Positions 1 through 5,131 of a stretch of DNA of 5,132 bases are shown in pieces. The notes beneath the pieces were generated by a model that saw nothing but the letters and a program-made list of their open reading frames with translations, had not been told where the DNA came from and ran no database searches. The number at the start of each line of letters is the position of its first letter. Within the stretch, counting starts at the first letter, position 1. This DNA comes from Candidatus Aminicenantota bacterium (GTDB lineage: Bacteria; Acidobacteriota; Aminicenantia; UBA2199), in contig CP070627.1 in NCBI GenBank assembly GCA_020355945.1, forward strand, positions 2,183,256-2,188,387, given 5' to 3'. Made by a program: the position numbers and the translations under genes.

Positions 1-305
1 TTCATATCAGCCAATATGTCCAATGCCGATTTAAACGAGTCCGTATCCAATTCTTCACGGTCCGCATCCCCACCATCCATGTAACAATGCGCACACCGGG
101 CCGAACACCTGTTGGTAATGGCAAAGTGCGCTTCCGTGGGCGCGGATAATAAACCCACCGACTGGTCGGACGTGTCCCACAACGGCGACGGACCAAGCCC
201 AAGCTCCTGCATGTAAACCCTGTCTACAAAAGCTAAAAACGGCGGCTCCTTACTGGAGATAATGCCGCCAAAATTCTCAAAACGATATCTTAAACGATCT
301 TTCAT
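1..305 (-). CDS. Radical SAM enzyme, N-terminal part (probable peptide maturase), cut by window edge
   Basis: The reverse strand from the ATG at 303-305 stays open to the left edge and gives 101 complete codons. The key signature is residues 64-76, TNRCSARCAHCYM. Cys67, Cys71 and Cys74 form CxxxCxxC, which in the radical SAM superfamily binds the 4Fe-4S cluster that cleaves S-adenosylmethionine, and an aromatic residue follows the last Cys as usual. About 63 residues precede the motif (beginning RFENFGGIISSKEPPFLAFV), a longer leader than in minimal radical SAM proteins; many SPASM-type peptide maturases have such an extension, sometimes as a peptide-binding domain, but this one is not identified. 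An in-frame TAG at 309-311 rules out an upstream start. The Shine-Dalgarno is poor. The gene lies 50 nt after the TPR gene and is probably co-transcribed. A role as maturase of the two GYNPNSSS microproteins is inferred from context; the C-terminal half, including any SPASM cluster, is outside the window. Confidence 0.88.
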   Translation of the reverse strand, partial: MKDRLRYRFENFGGIISSKEPPFLAFVDRVYMQELGLGPSPLWDTSDQSVGLLSAPTEAHFAITNRCSARCAHCYMDGGDADREELDTDSFKSALDILADM

Positions 306-355
306 GCTCTATTTTGCCTGCTCTTCTATCCTTCTCCCCGTCTCCCCTTCATCCC
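306..355 (-). other. Purine-rich spacer between TPR gene and radical SAM gene
   Basis: The only sizeable gap inside the gene cluster. On the minus strand 321-350 is almost pure purine and built from GGGGAGA-like units. I see no inverted repeat followed by T residues, so no intrinsic terminator, and no convincing -10/-35 pair. Nothing close to the ATG at 305 matches AGGAGG well; the best purine runs lie 20 or more bases upstream. The low-complexity tract resembles dispersed GGGGAGAC-type repeats seen in some genomes, but this is a single copy here. Confidence 0.5.
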
Positions 356-1642
356 TTATTCACGGCTAACATTACTAGCCGGTGGGCAATATTTTATTAC
401 CCAATCCTTTAAATACGGGTCCGTTATGTTCTCTACATTCAAACCGGGGTAAGACAGGGGATCGGTTAATATATTGGGTTCCGGGTCACCGGATTTAAGA
501 TGAATACCCCCGGAAAGATAATAAAAAATTCCACTGCCCCCTGATTTGAACGTACCGTCCCTGTCACAATACTTCATATAAAATAAGGTGGAAAAGGCCA
601 AAAACAACAAAAAACCATAAGTACAACCCATGACTACCGCCAATTTTTTATACCTAAAACTCCCCATTGCCGTGGAAAAAATAAATATTGCCAACACCCC
701 GATTACACCATACCAAAATAAATGGTCCAGCACTTCACTGCCCGGACTGCCGGGAACCGACCGAAGATACTCGATGTCCTTACCTTTGTCCGCCGTTTGA
801 ACCGCCTGGTTTTCCAGGTTGTTTTCAAAAACAGTTCCGACAATTACCCGGGAAAGATTAAAAACAATCCACCAGGATAAAACCAAAACCATTACAATGA
901 TAATATGTTTCACCCCCAGCCATTTCCAGGGTTTGGCCGCATAAAAAACAACCATGGTAATAAGCAGCAGCACCCAGAACACCCCCCGCGTTATGTTGTT
1001 TATCGTGACCCGTACATAGTCCTCATACGCCTTCTTGGCCCGCCACTTTACCGCTAAATAAAACACGATACCCGGTTTGATTTCCATTGCCTTTTTCAAT
1101 GACCGGTATACATTACCGTGTTCATTCAATGCCTGGTAATTAACCCCCAGGACATAATAAGCTTCATGTAATAAATAATACCCGGGGTTATCCCGGATGA
1201 AGGTTTCCAGTTGAGATATATCTTTTTTAACCGCGGCGGGTTCCCTTTTGCGGTTTGCCCTGGTCATCAGCGTTTTTAACAGCGTGTTTTCTTGCCGGTT
1301 TTTTGTTTCAAGTTCCTTTATCCCGGCCGCTGCTTCCGCGGCGGATTGTTTTAAGGGATGATCTCCCGGGATCCGGCTGTTGATAACCCTCCTGTAGCTC
1401 ATAACGGCTTTGTTCATGTCTCCGCATATATCTCGATAAAAGTCACCCAGGGCTTTTATATAAAGAGCCTGCCCAGGGGGATCGGCTGCATGCTCACGGA
1501 TAGATTGACTTAATAGAGATAACGCTTCGCTGAATTGATTCCTGTCAAGCAGTCGATCTACCTCAGATAAGATTTCATCCCGGGCCGCCAACAATAAGCT
1601 GCCCAGGACCATCATTAAAAATATAACGGCAATTTTTTTCAT
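356..1642 (-). CDS. TPR-repeat envelope protein with four transmembrane helices
   Basis: 428 aa. Residues 1-20 (MKKIAVIFLMMVLGSLLLAA) form a signal peptide or signal anchor. Residues 22-205 are helical with TPR-like pairs, clearest at 25-88 (DRNQFSEALSLL, then a GDMNKAVMSYRRV segment) and 139-190 (LHEAYYVLGVNYQAL, then SLKKAMEIKP). Hydrophobic helices follow at about 220-236, 245-270, 305-327 and 332-356. Lys/Arg clusters at 237-245 and 330-333 put those loops in the cytoplasm, so the TPR domain, the 271-304 loop and the 65-residue C-tail lie outside. The tail contains Cys359 and Cys419, which could be redox-active or disulfide-bonded. TPR domains usually bind protein partners; a scaffold for the microproteins or their export is a guess. 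The ATG (1640-1642) overlaps the preceding TGA as ATGA, and AAAGGA (1652-1657) lies 9 nt upstream. I do not recognise a named family. Confidence 0.85.
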   Translation of the reverse strand: MKKIAVIFLMMVLGSLLLAARDEILSEVDRLLDRNQFSEALSLLSQSIREHAADPPGQALYIKALGDFYRDICGDMNKAVMSYRRVINSRIPGDHPLKQSAAEAAAGIKELETKNRQENTLLKTLMTRANRKREPAAVKKDISQLETFIRDNPGYYLLHEAYYVLGVNYQALNEHGNVYRSLKKAMEIKPGIVFYLAVKWRAKKAYEDYVRVTINNITRGVFWVLLLITMVVFYAAKPWKWLGVKHIIIVMVLVLSWWIVFNLSRVIVGTVFENNLENQAVQTADKGKDIEYLRSVPGSPGSEVLDHLFWYGVIGVLAIFIFSTAMGSFRYKKLAVVMGCTYGFLLFLAFSTLFYMKYCDRDGTFKSGGSGIFYYLSGGIHLKSGDPEPNILTDPLSYPGLNVENITDPYLKDWVIKYCPPASNVSRE

Positions 1643-1911
1643 TTCAAATTTTCCTTTATTCTTTTTTTTAAGAAGATATTTTGTAATTTGATGTAAAGGC
1701 GTCCTATTTTTTTGTCAGGGTTATCCAGGTTTCGCGTAAGAATAGAACCAAATAGGCCGGATAAAGCCCCAAAAATTACGGTTATTACCAATAAAATCGC
1801 GGGCAATACAAATACGATGGAACCCATGGAACTGGAATTGGGATTATATCCCTGCTTGATTCGCAGTATTTTACCTTTTGGTTTCTTTTTTTTAAATAAA
1901 ATCAGTTTCAT
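1639..1911 (-). CDS. Second GYNPNSSS membrane microprotein (candidate radical SAM substrate)
   Basis: About 90 aa from the ATG at 1909-1911. The order is a Lys-rich N-terminus (residues 7-14), the conserved block KPKGKILRIKQGYNPNSSS with Met-Gly-Ser after it (residues 10-31), a hydrophobic helix at about 32-58 with no charges, and a basic tail of about 32 residues ending KKRIKENLK. The block is 17/22 identical to that of the 68-aa protein at 4806-5012, with conservative changes elsewhere; helix and tail do not align well. There is no cysteine. Such a small lysine-rich single-span protein could sit in the inner membrane, but which side the conserved block faces is not determined. ATG codons at 1912-1914 and 1909-1911 are adjacent, and a GTG at 1918-1920 would add three residues. 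The upstream gene ends with TGA at 1911-1913 and the downstream ATG overlaps this gene's TGA, so it is tightly coupled on both sides. Function unknown. Confidence 0.85.
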   Translation of the reverse strand: MKLILFKKKKPKGKILRIKQGYNPNSSSMGSIVFVLPAILLVITVIFGALSGLFGSILTRNLDNPDKKIGRLYIKLQNIFLKKRIKENLK

Positions 1912-4283
1912 CATAACCACCTTAAATTGTAAATAATCATGATTGCCATCAGTCCGAAGAGTATGGCAAAACCCAGCTTAACACCGGCGATATGCCGTTT
2001 GAACATGTTTGCCAGCTTTTGGGAAGTCAGGCCAAAGGCCACCAGCAAAAAAACCATCGCCAGTGGAATAATAAAGGCAATATTATATAAAAAAAGATAA
2101 AAAATTGCCATTACCCGGTGTTGGGGTTCGGATATCATGGTGACAATGGGAATATAAACCTGTCCCGTGCAGGTTAATTCCATGCCGGCAATAATCACCC
2201 CTAATACAAACGATGCCCCCACCACAGCGGTTTTATGCCTGGCAAAATTTCTTATCTTTTCATGGATGCCTTTTTTTAAAAAACCGGGCAATTGGAGAGT
2301 CATTTCCGCTGCTTTGCCTTTTAAACATTTAATAAAATCAACAAAAGAAAGAACTCCCAGTATTCCCACCAAAACCAGCAGCAGCACATTCACGGTTTTG
2401 GTGATACTTTGATTCCTTAAAATGAACTTAGCGACATTGAAAAACACCAGGCCCATCATGAAATAGGTTAAAAAAACAGCGAAAGTAAACGCCCCGCCTG
2501 TATACAATATCCGGCTGCGGGAAGCGCCCACCAAAGTTAAATAAGAGATGAGAAAAATAATCGTAGTAAAGGCACAGGGATTGATCCCGTCCAGTAATCC
2601 CGCTCCCAGTATGATGCCTGACGTCAGGGTACTAAAAATCTCCTGGCCGATGTATTTGGTATCATGGGTTTGTTTAAAGGGGACAATGGATGTGGCGTAA
2701 TATTGTTCGGGGTTTTCCAGGAATATTTCGATTTGTTGGGGGAGGATACGTTTGATTTCCGATTCGCCGCCGATGACTGTTTTCCCTATAAAAATCGCGG
2801 GTATATCCGAATTTTGTCTGCCGAATTCCGCGCCCGCATTTAGAAACAGGTCATAGGTACCCTGCTTGCTGAGATCGTAATAAAGCACTCTAAAGGCAAT
2901 ATTATTTTTCCCGGCTAATAGGGGGAGATGGTGCCGGAGGAGTTTGCGGCAGTAAGCGCAGTCATAGGAAAAAAGATACAACGGTATTACCGGGACCCCG
3001 GGATTCGATTTATTTATAATGATTTCTTTAGCCAGGCGCCGGGCGGTTTTTTCCATATGTTTTGTAGTTTCAACGCTGTGGGAGCGGGGGCTCAGGGTAA
3101 TCGTATCCAGGACCGTGCCGTCGATTGAAATACTGCGAATAGTCATCGCACCGGCATTAACATCTACGCGGCAAAAATGGTACTGGCAGGCATCCACCTG
3201 GGAAGGATACGATGGGTTTTTATTCATCCACAGCAGGTCCGCGCCAGCCCCACCGGAAATGATATAAGTTATCCCTTTGTCCTGGGAACGTTCATATAAA
3301 TGCCAACTGGCAAAAACCACATCTACTTTGTATTCCTGGAAAACCGGCGTCCAGGTGTGTTTGAGGGTTTCGGAAGCCCTGCCGCGGCATATATAAACGG
3401 GATCGTGGAGGAACACCACCCTGAAGGGGGCGGCTTGCACTTCGGGTTTGTTCATCTCTTCCCGGAACCATTGGAATTGGGGACTGTCCCGGTTGAATTG
3501 CTCTTGTGGTTGTCTGCCGCGGGTATCCCAGGTATGGAGGCCAAAGAAGTAGACACCGCCCCAGGTAAAACAGTAATAGCCTTTTTCCAATTTCGGGAAG
3601 TAGTTGGTGTGTTTTCCTTTGCCGTCGGCGTAATCGTTATCTCCTAAGATGGGGTATACAGCCGATCGCCGCAGCAGTGCGGCTTCCACACCGAAGAAAT
3701 CTTCCCAGAGTTTATCATCCGCGCCGTTGTCTACCATATCCCCCAGTATCAAATTGAAAACCGGTTCCTGGAGTAATATTTGATCGATAACCTCCTGGTG
3801 GTACATGCTGGTATCGTTATCCCCGGGTCTGGGGTCCCCGAAGACGGAAAAAGTAAAATATTCACCCGGCCGGCAGGCGGTCCTGATCTGGTAGCTGTCG
3901 TCTTCCACCGGTGTTCGAATTTCATTGTTGCTGCAGATCACTTCGTACTTATAGGATAAACCCGGGTGCAAGCCGGTAACTTTTATGAAATGGGATTTGT
4001 TGCTTTGAGAAGAAAATTCTTTTATTCCCGGGCCGTAGTAGACTTTTACCCGGGCTGTTAAAGGTTTGTGGAGGTGAAAGGCAATAGTTGCCGAATCAGC
4101 GGTAACATCCGGCAGGTAGGGTTCTACTCGAAACCCCTCAGCAAAGCACAAGTGGGCAGCAAAAAACAACCACAAAATAAAAAGCTTTTGCGGGGGATTA
4201 TGCGCAAAGCGAAAAGCGCCCTGCGCCAAGCGCCCTGCGCCCTGCGCCTTCCCCCTGGCCGCCGGAGGCAAGTAAAACTTCAT
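1911..4283 (-). CDS. Metallophosphatase / thioredoxin-like / CcdA-type transmembrane fusion protein
   Basis: 790 aa. Residues 1-48 are a long signal peptide with hydrophobic core LFILWLFFAAHLCFA (34-48) and probable cleavage after Ala48. Residues 50-136 resemble the FnIII-like N-domain of purple-acid-phosphatase relatives. Residues 143-350 are a calcineurin-like metallophosphoesterase: GDPRPG (149-154), GDMVDNG (181-187), GDND (214-217), LHDP (292-295) and SWHLYERS (326-333). Residues about 430-530 have a thioredoxin/glutaredoxin look, with CAYC at 442-445 and a candidate cis-Pro at 495 (DIPAIF). Residues 551-790 contain six hydrophobic helices with GINPCAF (Cys570) and ELTCTGQ (Cys705), the Cys pair of CcdA/DsbD-type transporters that carry electrons from cytoplasmic thioredoxin outward. 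Positively charged loops (586-592, 652-684, 755-764) place the N-terminal domains outside. The likely role is to deliver reducing power to the fused CxxC domain and perhaps the TlpA lipoprotein. The phosphatase substrate is unknown and its active site is altered. The start overlaps the upstream TGA (ATGA), with AAGGAG 9 nt before it. Confidence 0.9.
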   Translation of the reverse strand: MKFYLPPAARGKAQGAGRLAQGAFRFAHNPPQKLFILWLFFAAHLCFAEGFRVEPYLPDVTADSATIAFHLHKPLTARVKVYYGPGIKEFSSQSNKSHFIKVTGLHPGLSYKYEVICSNNEIRTPVEDDSYQIRTACRPGEYFTFSVFGDPRPGDNDTSMYHQEVIDQILLQEPVFNLILGDMVDNGADDKLWEDFFGVEAALLRRSAVYPILGDNDYADGKGKHTNYFPKLEKGYYCFTWGGVYFFGLHTWDTRGRQPQEQFNRDSPQFQWFREEMNKPEVQAAPFRVVFLHDPVYICRGRASETLKHTWTPVFQEYKVDVVFASWHLYERSQDKGITYIISGGAGADLLWMNKNPSYPSQVDACQYHFCRVDVNAGAMTIRSISIDGTVLDTITLSPRSHSVETTKHMEKTARRLAKEIIINKSNPGVPVIPLYLFSYDCAYCRKLLRHHLPLLAGKNNIAFRVLYYDLSKQGTYDLFLNAGAEFGRQNSDIPAIFIGKTVIGGESEIKRILPQQIEIFLENPEQYYATSIVPFKQTHDTKYIGQEIFSTLTSGIILGAGLLDGINPCAFTTIIFLISYLTLVGASRSRILYTGGAFTFAVFLTYFMMGLVFFNVAKFILRNQSITKTVNVLLLVLVGILGVLSFVDFIKCLKGKAAEMTLQLPGFLKKGIHEKIRNFARHKTAVVGASFVLGVIIAGMELTCTGQVYIPIVTMISEPQHRVMAIFYLFLYNIAFIIPLAMVFLLVAFGLTSQKLANMFKRHIAGVKLGFAILFGLMAIMIIYNLRWL
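1917..1924 (-). promoter_or_regulatory. Ribosome binding site of the second microprotein
   Basis: The minus strand reads TAAGGTGG, one mismatch from TAAGGAGG. It ends 5 nt before the ATG at 1909-1911 but only 2 nt before the ATG at 1912-1914, and it contains the GTG of the longest reading. The spacing therefore favours the start at 1911, giving 90 aa. The site lies within the last codons of the upstream 790-aa gene. Confidence 0.6.
4202..4250. repeat. Array of seven imperfect heptamers inside the signal-peptide coding region
   Basis: On the plus strand the segment divides exactly into seven 7-bp units: gcgcaaa, gcgaaaa, gcgccct, gcgccaa, gcgccct, gcgccct, gcgcctt. All start with GCG and five start with GCGCC. 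Units 3-4 and 5-6 also nearly form a 14-bp tandem (aagcgccctgcgcc at 4214-4227 and 4228-4241). On the minus strand it encodes about residues 12-28 of the 790-aa protein, rich in Ala, Gly, Gln and Arg and unlike the rest of its signal peptide. Because 7 is not a multiple of 3, gain or loss of one unit would shift the reading frame. Confidence 0.85.
4251..4272 (+). repeat. 22-bp repeat, copy 1 (inside the 790-aa gene)
   Basis: This 22-bp segment, starting CCCCCTGGCC and ending GGAGGCAAG, is the exact reverse complement of 5030-5051. It abuts the heptamer array and encodes about residues 5-11 of the fusion protein (LPPAARG). A perfect 22-bp match twice in 5 kb is not expected by chance and points to a dispersed repeat or a fragment of one. 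Confidence 0.85.
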
Positions 4284-4798
4284 GGCGAATCACTCCTTAC
4301 CAGACTTAAAACTTTTGATTTGACCTGGTTCATTACAAACTGATCATATCCCACCCTAAGGAAACTCAAACGCTGCTGTCGGTCAAAAATAAGCGTTGTC
4401 GGGTAGGCGGTCAGTTGGAATTTATGAAACAGCCGGGCCCCAGGGTCCAGCAGCACCGGGTAGGATATCTTTAGATTTTCCACGATGCTTTTGGCATCGC
4501 TGAGGTTTTCCGGGTCGGTGCACACCGCAGCCACGGTCACATCCCGCCAAACCGGCAGCGCGGTAAAGTCTTGCAAAACCTTCATCTCGGTTTTACAGGC
4601 GCGGCACCAGGTGGTCCAGAAAACCAGGACTACTACTTTTCCCTTATGTTGGTTCAGGTAGAAGCGTTCATGTTCGAGGGTATTCAGCCGGAAGTTTGCC
4701 GCTTTTTTACCGATACCCGGGGGGCCGCCTGTCGTACCGCAGCTTATTAGCGAAAGCACCAGGCTGAACAAGGCCAGGAAATTAAGAATCGGTTTCAT
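4280..4798 (-). CDS. TlpA/ResA-like thioredoxin-fold lipoprotein
   Basis: 172 aa. The signal peptide ends in a lipobox, LISC (17-20), so Cys20 should be lipidated and the protein membrane-anchored outside the cytoplasm. After a short Gly/Pro linker, residues 33-168 have the order of an AhpC/TSA-type thioredoxin fold: NFRLNTLEHERFYL, then GKVVVLVFWTTWCRAC (53-68) with active-site Cys65 and Cys68, then VTVAAVCTDPE, YPVLLDPGARLFHKF, and AYPTTLIFD with cis-Pro133. The family (TlpA, ResA, CcmG) reduces or isomerises envelope disulfides and usually gets electrons from a CcdA/DsbD membrane protein. Here such a domain is encoded by the next gene, whose ATG overlaps this TGA. Cys93 is an additional cysteine. 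The start lies 7 nt after the microprotein stop with no clear Shine-Dalgarno, suggesting translational coupling. The client protein is unknown; the TPR protein is one candidate. Confidence 0.9.
   Translation of the reverse strand: MKPILNFLALFSLVLSLISCGTTGGPPGIGKKAANFRLNTLEHERFYLNQHKGKVVVLVFWTTWCRACKTEMKVLQDFTALPVWRDVTVAAVCTDPENLSDAKSIVENLKISYPVLLDPGARLFHKFQLTAYPTTLIFDRQQRLSFLRVGYDQFVMNQVKSKVLSLVRSDSP
4293..4298 (-). promoter_or_regulatory. Ribosome binding site fixing the start of the fusion gene
   Basis: The minus strand reads AAGGAG, 9 nt before the ATG at 4281-4283. This matters because a shorter signal peptide starting after the repeat would look more normal, yet there is no ATG or GTG in frame between residue 2 and the hydrophobic core. 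The site supports translation straight through the repeat-derived segment. Confidence 0.7.
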
Positions 4799-4805
4799 AC
4801 GCTTT

Positions 4806-5012
4806 TTACGAAGTTTTTAATTTGTCCTTGTTTTTGTTGATGATCCTTTTTATCGAATCCATTGTATTAGAGAGGATGACGCTGAAAATGCCCGCACCTC
4901 CTGCAAATATTAGAAATGCCATGATATCGCTGCCAATGGAACTGGAGTTGGGATTATAACCTTTTTTTACCTTTAAAATCCGTCCTTTTGGTTTTGTTTT
5001 ATTGCGGTTCAT
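4806..5012 (-). CDS. First GYNPNSSS membrane microprotein (candidate radical SAM substrate)
   Basis: 68 aa, first gene of the cluster. Residues 1-17 are strongly basic (six Lys and two Arg). The conserved block runs from Lys7 to Ser28 (KPKGRILKVKKGYNPNSSS, then Ile-Gly-Ser). Residues 29-50 form one hydrophobic helix containing AGGAG, and 52-68 are again Lys-rich. There is no Cys, no classical signal peptide and no double-Gly protease site. Its paralogue is at 1639-1911: the segment coding for YNPNSSS plus Met/Ile is 22/23 identical in DNA (4936-4958 against 1826-1848) while the rest has diverged. AGGAGT at 5018-5023 lies 5 nt before the ATG, a good start. Membrane location is predicted from composition. 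Assignment as a RiPP-like precursor rests on the conserved block plus the radical SAM gene in the same cluster; a small structural membrane subunit is the main alternative. Confidence 0.85.
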   Translation of the reverse strand: MNRNKTKPKGRILKVKKGYNPNSSSIGSDIMAFLIFAGGAGIFSVILSNTMDSIKRIINKNKDKLKTS

Positions 5013-5029
5013 TGAATACTCCTAATTAT

Positions 5030-5051
5030 CTTGCCTCCGGCGGCCAGGGGG
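5030..5051 (-). repeat. 22-bp repeat, copy 2 (upstream of first microprotein)
   Basis: Exact reverse complement of 4251-4272. It ends 6 nt before the Shine-Dalgarno of the first microprotein, so it lies in the leader of the transcript if the promoter is further out. Beyond the 22 bp the two flanks differ: heptamers at the left copy, GCGCA-type motifs and hairpins at the right copy. Confidence 0.85.
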
Positions 5052-5090
5052 CGAGAGCATTGCGCATTGTGCATGGCTCACAGCGTATGG

Positions 5091-5106
5091 GGCAAAGCAC
5101 TTTGCC
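5091..5106. repeat. Short perfect inverted repeat (hairpin)
   Basis: GGCAAAG, two bases, then CTTTGCC: a 7-bp stem that in RNA would close with a small loop. No T tract follows on either strand, so it is not an intrinsic terminator. It could be an operator half-site pair or part of the repeat element in this leader. Confidence 0.5.
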
Positions 5107-5116
5107 ATTTTAGGCT

Positions 5117-5131
5117 CCCCGCGCCGCGGGG
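5117..5131. repeat. GC-only inverted repeat at the right edge
   Basis: CCCCGCG and CGCGGGG separated by one base give a very stable hairpin on either strand. On the minus strand it is followed by AGCCTAAAATGG, with no T run. The window ends one base later, so it may be part of a larger repeat. Confidence 0.5.

Noticed and set aside
2..202. Plus-strand open frame with many Arg codons
   Set aside because: It is antisense to the radical SAM coding region, which carries the CxxxCxxC signature on the minus strand.
1712..1936. Plus-strand open frame antisense to the second microprotein
   Set aside because: It mirrors the microprotein gene, which has a paralogue, overlaps its neighbours properly and has a ribosome binding site.
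3300..3647. Plus-strand open frame of about 115 codons
   Set aside because: It lies entirely antisense to the metallophosphatase domain, whose motifs are clear on the minus strand.
4202..4250. CRISPR array
   Set aside because: The units are only 7 bp with no spacers; it is a simple tandem repeat inside a gene.
4068..4343. Plus-strand open frame of about 91 codons across the repeat (contains ALRQAPCALRLPPG)
   Set aside because: It is antisense to the signal-peptide region and is made of translated heptamer and 22-bp repeat. It has no ribosome binding site and no family resemblance.
4929..4961. Substrate of a splicease-type (tyramine-excising) enzyme because of the Gly-Tyr pair
   Set aside because: Known spliceotide motifs centre on Tyr-Gly, whereas here the order is Gly-Tyr-Asn. 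The resemblance is too weak to claim.
5117..5131. Intrinsic terminator at the right edge
   Set aside because: The hairpin is strong, but there is no T run after it on the minus strand, and on the plus strand the window ends.
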